From: Bacillus canaveralius
GTDB lineage: Bacteria; Bacillota; Bacilli; Bacillales; Cytobacillaceae
NCBI RefSeq assembly: GCF_002860125.1
Contig: NZ_PGVA01000001.1
Span: 124,001-188,000 of the forward strand
Direction: 5' to 3'
Length of the DNA: 64,000 nucleotides
Each line of letters begins with the position of its first letter. The first letter of the stretch is position 1. The notes beneath the pieces were generated by a model that did no database searches, had not been told where the DNA came from, and saw only the letters and a list, made by a program, of their open reading frames with translations. Of the stretch, positions 8,546 through 16,300 are shown one piece after another. Made by a program: the position numbers and the translations under genes.

Positions 8546-8601
8546 GTATTGATGTTGTTTTGGAAAATACACATTACGTATAGTATAGTTGGTCTATAGT
8601 T

Positions 8602-8870
8602 ATAGGTTCAGACGGTACTTTATACAAATGCACAGTTGCATTAGAAGATGAGCGCAATAAAGCAGGAAGACTACCTGTGGATGAAGTTTAGAAATTAATC
8701 AAGAGCGATTTGATCTTTGGGTTACATCGAATGAGACAATTGATGAAGGTTGCCAAAAATGCTTTTTTAGACCATCTTGTCAAGGCGCCTCTTGTCCAGG
8801 TGAACAACCATGCCCAACTGATAAAAAACATATTAAGAAAGTATTAACAACTATATCAGGAGTTTCTTAA
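8602..8870 (+). pseudogene. C-terminal relic of a radical SAM/SPASM peptide-maturase-like gene
   Basis: A first frame reads IGSDGTLYKCTVALEDERNK and continues through AGRLPVDEV to an in-frame TAG near 8690. After a further frame change near 8715 it continues FDLWVTSNETIDEGCQKC, then FFRPSCQGASCPGEQPC with K-K-H-I-K-K-V-L-T-T-I-S-G-V-S and stop at 8870. The C-x2-C-x5-C-x4-C-x5-C spacing is the auxiliary iron-sulfur site of a SPASM domain, and G-S-D-G-T-L-Y-K-C is the usual entry to it. The radical SAM core (CxxxCxxC) is missing. Such enzymes typically modify ribosomal peptides or anaerobic sulfatases. The MFS exporter gene starting 18 bp later may have belonged to the same peptide system; no precursor peptide is visible. 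Confidence 0.7.
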
Positions 8871-8887
8871 AAATGGAGCATTAAAAA

Positions 8888-10147
8888 ATGACTAATTTAA
8901 AACCTGAAAATATAATATCACCTACATTTTCAATCTCATTAATTATACTTTATATTGGTCGCCTGGTATCATCACTTGGCGATTGGATCTATATGGTTAT
9001 CTTGAGTCTGATTTTCGCAGAACATGCTCCGCAATATATCCCGCTTTTATGGTTAGCTAAGAGTCTTGCTTCATTTTTTTCTGGATTCATAGCAGGCACG
9101 ATTTCTGATAGATTTGGGCATAAACAAACGGCTATGGTTTCGGATGTACTTCGTGCCATAACAGTTTTACTAATGCCTAGTTGTATTGAAATACCGTTTA
9201 TTCTACTATTATTAGTTTTTATAACGAGTTCTTTGGGTTCCTTTTTCTCCTCATCTCTTAATCCTATAATTTCGAGGATCACAGAGAATGAACCTTCATC
9301 ACGACACCGTGTAAATTCAATTCTAAGCATGATTATGCCATTAGCTCAATTTATAGGCCCTTTTCTAGGAACCATATTAATGCAAAAAAACAACTCACTA
9401 CCGTTCATTGCTCAATCTATATCATTTATTGTATCAGCAATCAGCTTAATCTTTATTTCTTTTCCCAACGGTGCAATAGGGACGAGTGAATTAAAAACAG
9501 AAAAATTAAGGTTAAAAAATCTTTGGGAGGATATCAAATTTTCTTCTAAGTATATTTGGAGGAATACTATACTGAGAAGTATAACCTTAAGTATGACTAT
9601 ATTTATTTTTGGTTCTTCAGCAATAGATGCTTATGAAGTATTGTTTATTACTAAAACATTAGGATTAGGGAAAAGTGAATATGGTTTAATTATCAGTATA
9701 GGTGGTATTGCTTACATTATTAGCAGTTTTTGTAACATTTTTGTATCTCGCTACTTGAGTTCAGGCTCTTTATTGTTTTTTGGTTTCCTCATTACTGCTA
9801 TTGGAAATTTAATATTTGCTTTTTCAGTAAATGTTATAACTCTAGTAATTGGATTGTTAATAACGGCAATAGGAGGAACAACATTTTTTGTAGCGAGTTC
9901 TACTCTAACTCAAAATATGGTGTCTATAAATATTCAAGGAAGAATAACGAGTTTACAAGAGATATTGCCTACAGCAGCATCCACTGTCTCTACTGTAATA
10001 TCAGGTATTTTTATTAGCAGCATTCCAATTCGCTATATCATGATCGCTGGGGCAATAGTTATAATGCTCGGAATCCTCCCGGCTTTAAACGTTCTGTTTT
10101 CTTTTCGAACAATTGAACATGAAAAAGCTAAAACTGCTAATATGTAA
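8888..10147 (+). CDS. MFS transporter (probable drug or peptide exporter)
   Basis: 419 residues with about 12 hydrophobic segments, MFS_3-like. The first helix region is SLIILYIGRLVSSLGDWIYM, typical of macrolide/enterobactin-type exporters, and the loop 2-3 signature is seen as G-T-I-S-D-R-F-G-H-K-Q. The start at 8888 has only a modest ribosome binding site (TGGAGCATTAAAAA). It lies immediately after the radical SAM/SPASM relic and upstream of the ECF sigma locus, with about 260 bp between. The gene is AT-rich compared with the app and fdh genes. Substrate unknown; export of a now-lost modified peptide is speculation from context. Confidence 0.8.
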   Translation: MTNLKPENIISPTFSISLIILYIGRLVSSLGDWIYMVILSLIFAEHAPQYIPLLWLAKSLASFFSGFIAGTISDRFGHKQTAMVSDVLRAITVLLMPSCIEIPFILLLLVFITSSLGSFFSSSLNPIISRITENEPSSRHRVNSILSMIMPLAQFIGPFLGTILMQKNNSLPFIAQSISFIVSAISLIFISFPNGAIGTSELKTEKLRLKNLWEDIKFSSKYIWRNTILRSITLSMTIFIFGSSAIDAYEVLFITKTLGLGKSEYGLIISIGGIAYIISSFCNIFVSRYLSSGSLLFFGFLITAIGNLIFAFSVNVITLVIGLLITAIGGTTFFVASSTLTQNMVSINIQGRITSLQEILPTAASTVSTVISGIFISSIPIRYIMIAGAIVIMLGILPALNVLFSFRTIEHEKAKTANM

Positions 10148-10284
10148 AAGGCAGTTTTGCTTTCTATGAATGATTAGATCCTGGAACTATATATGTTCAA
10201 TAAATTAAGGAATTATAGCAATCTATTTTTGTTTTAAGAATGCTTTGAATAAGGATTCTTTTTTTGTTGTTAGGAAACCACTAT

Positions 10285-10303
10285 GGCGGCGATTCTCGCC
10301 GCC
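10285..10303 (+). other. GC-rich perfect hairpin in an AT-rich leader
   Basis: GGCGGCGA (10285-10292) and TCGCCGCC (10296-10303) form an 8-bp stem with a 3-nt loop, without a downstream U-tract. It lies about 110 bp before the sigma-factor start. Confidence 0.4.
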
Positions 10304-10409
10304 ACCGTTTACCATGAAAATGTTGATTCATAATAAATTTACAATAATTAAAAACCGAATCTCTAATAGTAACGTCAAATGTATAGAAAGAAGGGCAGGG
10401 AGGTTGGGC

Positions 10410-11000
10410 ATGGCTACCAATCATTGCAATGCATCTAGTTTCACTGAAATACAGGATCATCATCATTTTCCTATTACGAATCGAGACATTTGGTTGAACG
10501 AATTAATGAATAACTATGGAGAAGACATTGTCAGGCTAGCCTATAGTTATGTAAGAGATAAATCAGCTGCTGAAGATATAGCGCAAAACACTTTTATAAA
10601 ATGTTATAAATATGCTTCTGCTTTTCGAGGTGATTCAACAATTAAAACTTGGTTATATAGAATTGCTATTAACTGTTGTAAAGATTATTTGAGAAGCTCT
10701 TATTTTAAGCGTATATTGCCAACTAATATAATTCAAAATTTTATTCAAGAGCCTTCACCCTCAACCGAATCAGTTTATTTCGAGAGTGATAAATCGAATG
10801 CTCTAATTCAATGTGTATTTGGTTTACCACCAAAATATAGAGAGGTTATCATGTTGCATTATTTCGAAAACTTAAAAATAAAAGAGATTGAGCAGATATT
10901 GGATTTAAAAGGAAATACGATAAAAACTCGATTAAGAAAAGCAAGAACGATGCTAAAAGAAAAAATAGAGAAAGAGAAAGGGGGATATAACTTTGAATGA
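10410..11000 (+). CDS. ECF-type sigma-70 family RNA polymerase sigma factor
   Basis: 196 residues from ATG 10410, chosen because AGGGAGG sits 6-7 nt upstream; the longer frame from 10245 adds an unrelated basic leader. Region 2 is seen from about residue 35 (VRLAYSYVRDKSAAEDIAQN with F-I-K-C-Y-K-Y), with FRGDSTIKTWLYRIAINCC contacting core polymerase and the -10 region. Region 4 is near the C-terminus (LPPKYREVIMLHYFENLKI then EIEQILDLKGNTIKTRLRKA), a helix-turn-helix for the -35 element. ECF factors are usually held by a membrane anti-sigma; the next gene overlaps this one by 8 nt and encodes such a protein. It probably autoregulates and drives the downstream lipoprotein/ABC genes, by analogy with the B. 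subtilis sigY cluster (inference). Confidence 0.9.
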   Translation: MATNHCNASSFTEIQDHHHFPITNRDIWLNELMNNYGEDIVRLAYSYVRDKSAAEDIAQNTFIKCYKYASAFRGDSTIKTWLYRIAINCCKDYLRSSYFKRILPTNIIQNFIQEPSPSTESVYFESDKSNALIQCVFGLPPKYREVIMLHYFENLKIKEIEQILDLKGNTIKTRLRKARTMLKEKIEKEKGGYNFE

Positions 11001-12048
11001 GAAATTAAAAGATTTAAGAAAAATCATGATTTCTACTGAATTACGTGATGTAAAATTCGGAAACAAAAATAAAGAATATGTCTTTAAAAGTATAAATTCT
11101 ACTAAAAAAAAGCATAGAAGAGTGAATGATTGGATACCTAGAAGTCTTAGTATTGTGATGATATCTGGATTTATTTTCGCTTCATTAGTATTTGCTAAGG
11201 AGTATATTTTGAAACCAGACTCATCTCAAAACAGCCATTACTCTCAAAGTGAGACGAACGAAAGAAATATGAGTTCTGATAGTACGGATAATACTGAAGA
11301 GGAAATAAAAAATGAAGATTCAGAAGTATTAACAAAGGAAGAAACTCAACTACTTATGTTAAATACACTGCATCATTTTAAGACAGCTAAAGGTTCATTC
11401 ATTAATGAAAGTGAAAATTACAAAGAAACAGTCGAATATCAAGTTAGTTTGATAAAAGATGAAATCGGTTCTTATATAAAAACAAATGTAAATATGAAAA
11501 ATCAAGATTTGAATGAAGAAACGAAAAAAGAAGAAACGGATAGAACAGAGGTTTTTGACGGAGAGAAAATCTTACAGCTTTTTAATGAAAGCAAAAAATA
11601 TCAAGTGGCTGCTGCTGAAGTACCTTCTACTAGGGAAAATAAGATTACTTTAGAAGAAGTGTATAACCAAACTGAAGACGGTTCACCAGTTTATAGAGCC
11701 CATCCATTTGCCGGATCTGCTGCTAGCTCTTTATATCCATATGAAATGGCAACAAATTTTTTGAAAGATCATGACAAATGGGAGATAGAGAAGCAATCTT
11801 CAACATTACTTGATAAAAATGTAATTATTATCAAGGGAAGCTTAAATGACGATGATTCTGATAAATACAATGCTTCATCTTTTAGATTTTGGGTTGAGAG
11901 ACAAACCGGAATTCTCCTTAAAATGGAATTATATAAAGATGATCAAGTTGTAGAATCCCTGGTTACAAATGAATTAGAGTTAAACAAAACTATAGATAAA
12001 AACAAATTTTCTATTGCTATACCCGAAGGCTATACATTAGATAAATAA
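10993..12048 (+). CDS. Membrane anti-sigma factor-like protein with extracytoplasmic domain
   Basis: 351 residues, starting at TTG 10993 after GAAAGGGGGATATAAC; it overlaps the sigma gene by 8 nt, so the two are translationally coupled. Residues 1-50 are a basic cytoplasmic segment, one transmembrane helix lies at about 51-70 (SLSIVMISGFIFASLVFAKE), followed by a Ser/Thr/Glu-rich linker at about 75-115. The rest is an extracytoplasmic domain with a beta-rich pattern (YEMATNFLKDHDKWEIEKQ; F-W-V-E-R-Q-T-G-I-L-L-K-M-E) ending in I-A-I-P-E-G-Y. This layout resembles anti-sigma proteins with a MucB/RseB or LolA-like sensor half. The role as the partner of the upstream ECF factor comes from context; the sensed signal is unknown. 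Confidence 0.75.
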   Translation: MNEKLKDLRKIMISTELRDVKFGNKNKEYVFKSINSTKKKHRRVNDWIPRSLSIVMISGFIFASLVFAKEYILKPDSSQNSHYSQSETNERNMSSDSTDNTEEEIKNEDSEVLTKEETQLLMLNTLHHFKTAKGSFINESENYKETVEYQVSLIKDEIGSYIKTNVNMKNQDLNEETKKEETDRTEVFDGEKILQLFNESKKYQVAAAEVPSTRENKITLEEVYNQTEDGSPVYRAHPFAGSAASSLYPYEMATNFLKDHDKWEIEKQSSTLLDKNVIIIKGSLNDDDSDKYNASSFRFWVERQTGILLKMELYKDDQVVESLVTNELELNKTIDKNKFSIAIPEGYTLDK

Positions 12049-12081
12049 TCACAAGATTATTCCATACTTAAGTCATTGAAT

Positions 12082-12114
12082 ATAGACCGATTACCTTCAT
12101 CGGTCTATTTTTTC
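12082..12114 (+). terminator. Intrinsic terminator after the sigma/anti-sigma pair
   Basis: ATAGACCGAT (12082-12091) pairs with ATCGGTCTAT (12099-12108), followed by TTTTT. It separates the pair from the lipoprotein/ABC genes. Confidence 0.9.
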
Positions 12115-12134
12115 TAAACCAGGGAGGATTCGAA

Positions 12135-13271
12135 GTGAAAAAAATAGTAATATTGTGGGTCTGTATATGTTCATTTGTGCTTAGCGCGTGCTTTCCAACA
12201 GGCGAACAGAAGGATTCTTCACGTTCGGTAAGCGTAGGTACCGCAAGTGGTTCTACACCTAAATTTATGGAAATGGAATTGGAAGAAAACCTGAAGATTA
12301 ATGCAGACATAACTGGGGTTGAAAGCAAAAAATTAAAAAACTACTCAATTTCTTTAAAAAATCTTGATGAAAATCAAATATTGAAAACTTTTTTGAAAGA
12401 CAAAACGATAGTAGAGAACCGTGAAGTTAAAAATGACTTATTTCCTGATTATAAAGACAAATTCTTCGGCTTTTCAGATGGATCGTATTTGACAATGCAA
12501 TTAGGTTCTATAAGGTATGACGATTCTTTTTATAGTGAACGTGAATACGAAAATGTCATAAGCGGTTCCACCTACTTTATGCGGAATGATTTAAAGGATG
12601 TATTTAATGAGACAACACTTGAGGGCCTTGATAAAAACGAAGCGGTTGAAAAGGTCAGGAACGCAGTAAAGGATTTAGGAATCTTCCAGACAGGAAATCC
12701 GGAAGTCATTACTCTCGATTTTAAAACGTTAGAAAGCGAATGGGAGGATTACGAAACAAAGGATGGAAGCCAGCCGCGCAAATTTGAAAAAGATGATGAA
12801 GCGTATGCTGTCATCTTCCCTGTTGTTCTTGACAAAACCAACATTACTAACAAAGGGTATTCCAATGCTGACAATCAAATGGAGGTGGTCGGGAGCCGGA
12901 TTATGGGCGTTGTCGGTAAGGATGGTTTAATTTTTCTGACGGTCCAGGGTATCTACGAAATAGGTGAAACACTTAAAGACAATATATCCCCCATTTCTTT
13001 GGAAACGGCTCTTGAAAAAGTTAAAAACAAGTATAAGGATGTTTTAATAAAAGACCCGATTTTAATATCCAGAATAGCATTGGAATATGTGCCGACCGTA
13101 TCCACTACTGAGGGAATCAACTATAAACTAATTCCGGCCTGGGTCTTTTCAGGAAAACAGGATTTAACCATTGACGATAAAAAAGGTGGATCATTCAAAA
13201 TGTCAGCTGATTTCAGCATCTTGATCAATGCGGAAACGGGTGAAGAATTACGCAGCGGGGGTGAACGTTAA
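12135..13271 (+). CDS. Lipoprotein of unknown function, first gene of an ABC-transporter operon
   Basis: 378 residues. The signal peptide MKKIVILWVCICSFVLSAC ends in the lipobox L-S-A-C, so it should be lipid-anchored outside the membrane. The start has AGGGAGGATTCGAAGTG-type spacing upstream. The mature part is charged and beta-rich; the C-terminal third (INYKLIPAWVFSGKQDLTI, then SILINAETGEELRSGGER) resembles the proteins with a pepsy-like or YcdB-like fold that often accompany lantibiotic-type or sigma-controlled transporters. I do not recognise an exact family. It is followed after 2 bp by two permease genes and an ATPase, so it is probably an accessory or sensor subunit of that transporter. 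Confidence 0.75.
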   Translation: MKKIVILWVCICSFVLSACFPTGEQKDSSRSVSVGTASGSTPKFMEMELEENLKINADITGVESKKLKNYSISLKNLDENQILKTFLKDKTIVENREVKNDLFPDYKDKFFGFSDGSYLTMQLGSIRYDDSFYSEREYENVISGSTYFMRNDLKDVFNETTLEGLDKNEAVEKVRNAVKDLGIFQTGNPEVITLDFKTLESEWEDYETKDGSQPRKFEKDDEAYAVIFPVVLDKTNITNKGYSNADNQMEVVGSRIMGVVGKDGLIFLTVQGIYEIGETLKDNISPISLETALEKVKNKYKDVLIKDPILISRIALEYVPTVSTTEGINYKLIPAWVFSGKQDLTIDDKKGGSFKMSADFSILINAETGEELRSGGER

Positions 13272-13273
13272 GG

Positions 13274-14059
13274 ATGAAAAGAAGAGCCTTTGCGATGTCC
13301 TTTATGCAGGTTTTTTCCTCTCCGGTTTTTTATCTTTCCGCCATTGGAGTTACTTTTCTATGTTTCATAAGTATTTGGGAGAGAATATCTGCCTCTGAAG
13401 CGGGTGTGACGGTCTATTATAGTTTAGACATATTCATTGGTTTAACCATGTTAAAAAAATTAGTCGTGTTATTTGCGGCCCTTCCTTATGTAGCAAGCTT
13501 CTGCAGTGATTGGAAATTTCAATACATAAAACCGGTGGTTATTCGAACCGGAATTAAAAAGTATGTGTGGTCAAAGATTTTCACCTGTTTTGTTAGTGGA
13601 TTATTAACTGTATTTTTAGGGCTAGTTTTGTTCATTACATTGCTTTCGTTTAAAGTGCCCATATTTCCAAGTGGAAATTTGGACCAAGAATTTCTTCCGC
13701 CATTTGGAACGCTGGCTAAGGGAGATTTTCCGATTCTATTATTATTAGCTGAAAGTTTTGTTTTTAGTATGGCTGCTGCATTGTGGACAGTGGTTGGACT
13801 GGCTGTGTCCGCATTCATTCCGATTCACTTTGTTGCGATCGCTGCACCAGTAATTGCGAGTTATGTCCTGGAAGAAATGACTATGTTTCTTCCAAATTGG
13901 CTTAACCTTTATTATATAACAAGGAGTGCGGATGTGATTCATCAAGGCCCTCTTGTTAGTATTACCTACTTCATTTTTATTTTCATTCTGTTTTCTGTTT
14001 TAGCAGGGTTACTGTTTGACTATCAAGTAAAGAGGCGATTACGTAATGAAGTTGTTTAA
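13274..14059 (+). CDS. ABC transporter permease
   Basis: 261 residues with about six hydrophobic segments and no ATPase motifs. The N-terminus MKRRAFAMSFMQVFSSPVFYL is followed by hydrophobic spans at about 16-32, 60-80, 105-130, 155-200 and 225-250. It resembles ABC-2 type permeases of bacitracin/lantibiotic immunity or YxlG-like exporters. It starts 2 bp after the lipoprotein gene (GGATG) and overlaps the next permease gene by 14 bp, so the two are expected to form a heterodimeric membrane part with the ATPase at 14918. Substrate unknown. Confidence 0.8.
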   Translation: MKRRAFAMSFMQVFSSPVFYLSAIGVTFLCFISIWERISASEAGVTVYYSLDIFIGLTMLKKLVVLFAALPYVASFCSDWKFQYIKPVVIRTGIKKYVWSKIFTCFVSGLLTVFLGLVLFITLLSFKVPIFPSGNLDQEFLPPFGTLAKGDFPILLLLAESFVFSMAAALWTVVGLAVSAFIPIHFVAIAAPVIASYVLEEMTMFLPNWLNLYYITRSADVIHQGPLVSITYFIFIFILFSVLAGLLFDYQVKRRLRNEVV

Positions 14060-14897
14060 TATATCCCGATTGGTTTGTTATCAAAATTTTCGTAAATGGT
14101 CATCCAATTATAGAGTTTGGGTAATCGCAATCCTGCTCATCATTTTGACACACAATTTCACAAAGGAAATCGTTGATTTTGCAAAAGACGTTAATATCGA
14201 TGTTTCTCCGTGGATATTTCCTTTTCTTTTTACCCAGAAATTTATTAAACTGCTGTTCTTTTTTCCATTGATTTTGCTCTTTAGTGATGCTCCATTCATC
14301 GATGAAAATCAGCCATACATAATCGCAAGAAGCGGAAGAACCCCATGGAGCATCGGCCAGATAGGCTATATTATCATTGCTTCCGCCCTTTATTTTATCT
14401 TTTTGATGATCCTTACGATTGTCATAAACTTTCCTAGTATTCAGTTTACAACAGAATGGGGAAAAGTTCTTGGAACGCTTGCAAATACAAATGCTGCTGT
14501 TGAAATAGGTCTTAAAACCCTCATCCTCCCTAGTATTACTCACTACTTTTCTCCATTACAGGCCATGTGGTTTACGTTTTTGCTTTCATGGCTGGCCGGT
14601 GTTTTTTTGGGATTACTTATTTATGTTTTGAATTCCCTTACGAATACGAGAATTTTTGGAGTATTAACAGCATCGTTCTTTCTGGTATTGGATGCAACCA
14701 TTTTAGGTAAACCATTTCTCTACCGTTTTTCTCCTGTTTCATGGAGCAATCTTGCCCGTATTGATATTGAAGGAACCACACCAATGCCATCGATAACCTA
14801 TATATATATTGGTTTTGCACTACTTATTGTGACGATGATTATATTAGCCATTATTGTAAATCGTAAGCAGACAATTAATGTTTTACCCCCCATTTAA
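14046..14897 (+). CDS. ABC transporter permease
   Basis: 283 residues, second permease of the operon, overlapping the first by 14 bp. A short basic N-terminus (MKLFNISRLVCYQNFRKW) is followed by hydrophobic spans near 25-40, 60-78, 100-130, 165-200, 205-225 and 250-275. S-D-A-P-F-I-D-E-N-Q-P-Y in the loop after the second span is typical of multi-spanning ABC-2 permeases. Likely partner of the 13274 protein. No membrane-fused ATPase domain. Function inferred from operon position and topology only. Confidence 0.78.
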   Translation: MKLFNISRLVCYQNFRKWSSNYRVWVIAILLIILTHNFTKEIVDFAKDVNIDVSPWIFPFLFTQKFIKLLFFFPLILLFSDAPFIDENQPYIIARSGRTPWSIGQIGYIIIASALYFIFLMILTIVINFPSIQFTTEWGKVLGTLANTNAAVEIGLKTLILPSITHYFSPLQAMWFTFLLSWLAGVFLGLLIYVLNSLTNTRIFGVLTASFFLVLDATILGKPFLYRFSPVSWSNLARIDIEGTTPMPSITYIYIGFALLIVTMIILAIIVNRKQTINVLPPI

Positions 14898-14917
14898 GGC
14901 AGAGAGGAGCTGTAAAT

Positions 14918-15598
14918 ATGAAGGTAGCTATAGAGATCGACAACTTAACAAAAAAATTTGGAGATACGACCGTTTTAGATAGAATCACCCTATCACTGGA
15001 GAAAAATAAAATTCATGGTTTAATCGGCAGAAACGGTTCGGGAAAAACGATGCTGTTAAAGTGTATTTGTGGATTCGTCATCCCGACAACCGGAACAATC
15101 AAAGTAGACGGGCAGCAAATAGGAAAAGACTGCGATGTGCCTGAGAATGTAGGGATTATTATTGAAGCTCCGGGGTTTCTTCCCAACTATGACGGATACA
15201 CAAACTTAAAGTTTCTGGCTGCTATCAAAAACAAAATTTCAAAAGAACAGATATTTGCCGTTATTGAAAAAGTAGGATTGGATCCCAAAAGTAAAAAACA
15301 CGTGGGGAAATATTCTTTAGGGATGAGGCAGCGCCTTGGGCTTGCCCAGGCTTTAATGGAAGACCCGGATATCCTTATTCTTGATGAACCTATGAATGGG
15401 TTGGATAATCGGGGTGTGTCAGATATCCGTGAGCTGCTTTTGGAACTCAGAGACAGAGGCAAAACAATCATACTTGCCAGCCATGGTAAAGAGGATATTG
15501 AAATTCTGTGTGACACGGTACATGAACTGGACCGTGGACAGATTATTAACTCAATTGTAAAACCTAATAAGTTGGAGTATGGAGTCAAGAGCAGATAA
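14918..15598 (+). CDS. ABC transporter ATP-binding protein
   Basis: 226 residues, a single nucleotide-binding domain with Walker A GRNGSGKT (about 37-44), signature YSLGMRQRLGLAQAL (about 130), Walker B ILILDEPMNGLD (about 153) and the switch histidine in LASHGKEDIEILC. A Q-loop replacement (IIEAPGFLPNY) is typical of BcrA/YxlF-type exporters. The ribosome binding site AGAGAGGAGCTG precedes ATG 14918. Last gene of the lipoprotein-permease-permease-ATPase operon. Such four-part units under ECF sigma control in Bacillus are tied to cell-envelope stress or bacteriocin tolerance; that role here is inference. Confidence 0.92.
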   Translation: MKVAIEIDNLTKKFGDTTVLDRITLSLEKNKIHGLIGRNGSGKTMLLKCICGFVIPTTGTIKVDGQQIGKDCDVPENVGIIIEAPGFLPNYDGYTNLKFLAAIKNKISKEQIFAVIEKVGLDPKSKKHVGKYSLGMRQRLGLAQALMEDPDILILDEPMNGLDNRGVSDIRELLLELRDRGKTIILASHGKEDIEILCDTVHELDRGQIINSIVKPNKLEYGVKSR

Positions 15599-15672
15599 AA
15601 TATTTCAATTAAAAGAGTTTCAACAAAAAGATTGTTTCGGCATACTAAGATATACTTAATATGCCGACAGTC

Positions 15673-16216
15673 TTAAAGCATTTTCTTTTGGAAAGCAGCG
15701 ATATGATCATATTCATCTTCCAACAGTCTTGATATTCTGATGAAAATAGGAATTAACTCTTTGTAAACCAAGATATTATCATGGTTGGGCTTAATGGTAG
15801 GTATGGGCGCCGACCATTTCTGAAACGACATTTAATGAAACGATTTTACCCAAGCCATACAAACCGAGGATTGCCGCTCCCAGGCAAGAGCTTTCAAAGC
15901 TTTCCGGAACATACACGTCTTGATCAAATATATCGGCCACCATTTTTTAAGAAATGGCCACTGCCGCTCTTTCCGCCATAATAATACCCTTTTTTAACGC
16001 AAACATCCCGAAACAGTTGTTCAATAGATTGAAAGGCATCCTTATCTCCGCCAATCATAGTGCATGCGCCATTTCGGGCGCCTTCCATTCCGCCGCTCGT
16101 TCCGACATCAAGAAAATAAACACCTTGTGCTTTTAATTCTTCCGCCGCGCGCGAATCGATTGCTTATAATTGGAATTTCCTCCGTCAATAAAGGCGGCCC
16201 TGCGCTTATTTTTCAT
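15673..16216 (-). pseudogene. Fusion relic: 6-phosphogluconate dehydrogenase N-part joined to gluconokinase C-part
   Basis: From an ATG at 16216 the minus strand reads AAFIDGGNSNYKQSIR, slips frame near 16147, then AAEELKAQGVYFLDVGTSGG and G-A-R-N-G-A-C-T-M-I-G-G-D up to KSGSGHFLKNGG: the NAD(P)- and substrate-binding part of a YqeC/GntZ-type 6-phosphogluconate dehydrogenase. Near 15935 it switches in another frame to ADIFDQDVYVPESFESSCLG, A-A-I-L-G-L-Y-G-L-G-K, and after one more slip near 15785 to VYKELIPIFIRISRLLEDEY ending FQKKML, stop 15673. This is the C-terminus of an FGGY gluconokinase (GntK). A deletion therefore fused two neighbouring gluconate genes, and at least two small indels followed. 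Confidence 0.8.
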
Positions 16217-16300
16217 GTTTGGTTTCCATCTTATTTGTAACAGTGCTAAAATAAAACTATCAGATATAGTTTATTAAGCTGACAATATGGAGGGATCACG

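Noticed and set aside
10245-10409. N-terminal extension of the sigma factor
   Set aside because: Crosses a GC-rich hairpin, lacks similarity to sigma factors, and a good ribosome binding site precedes ATG 10410.
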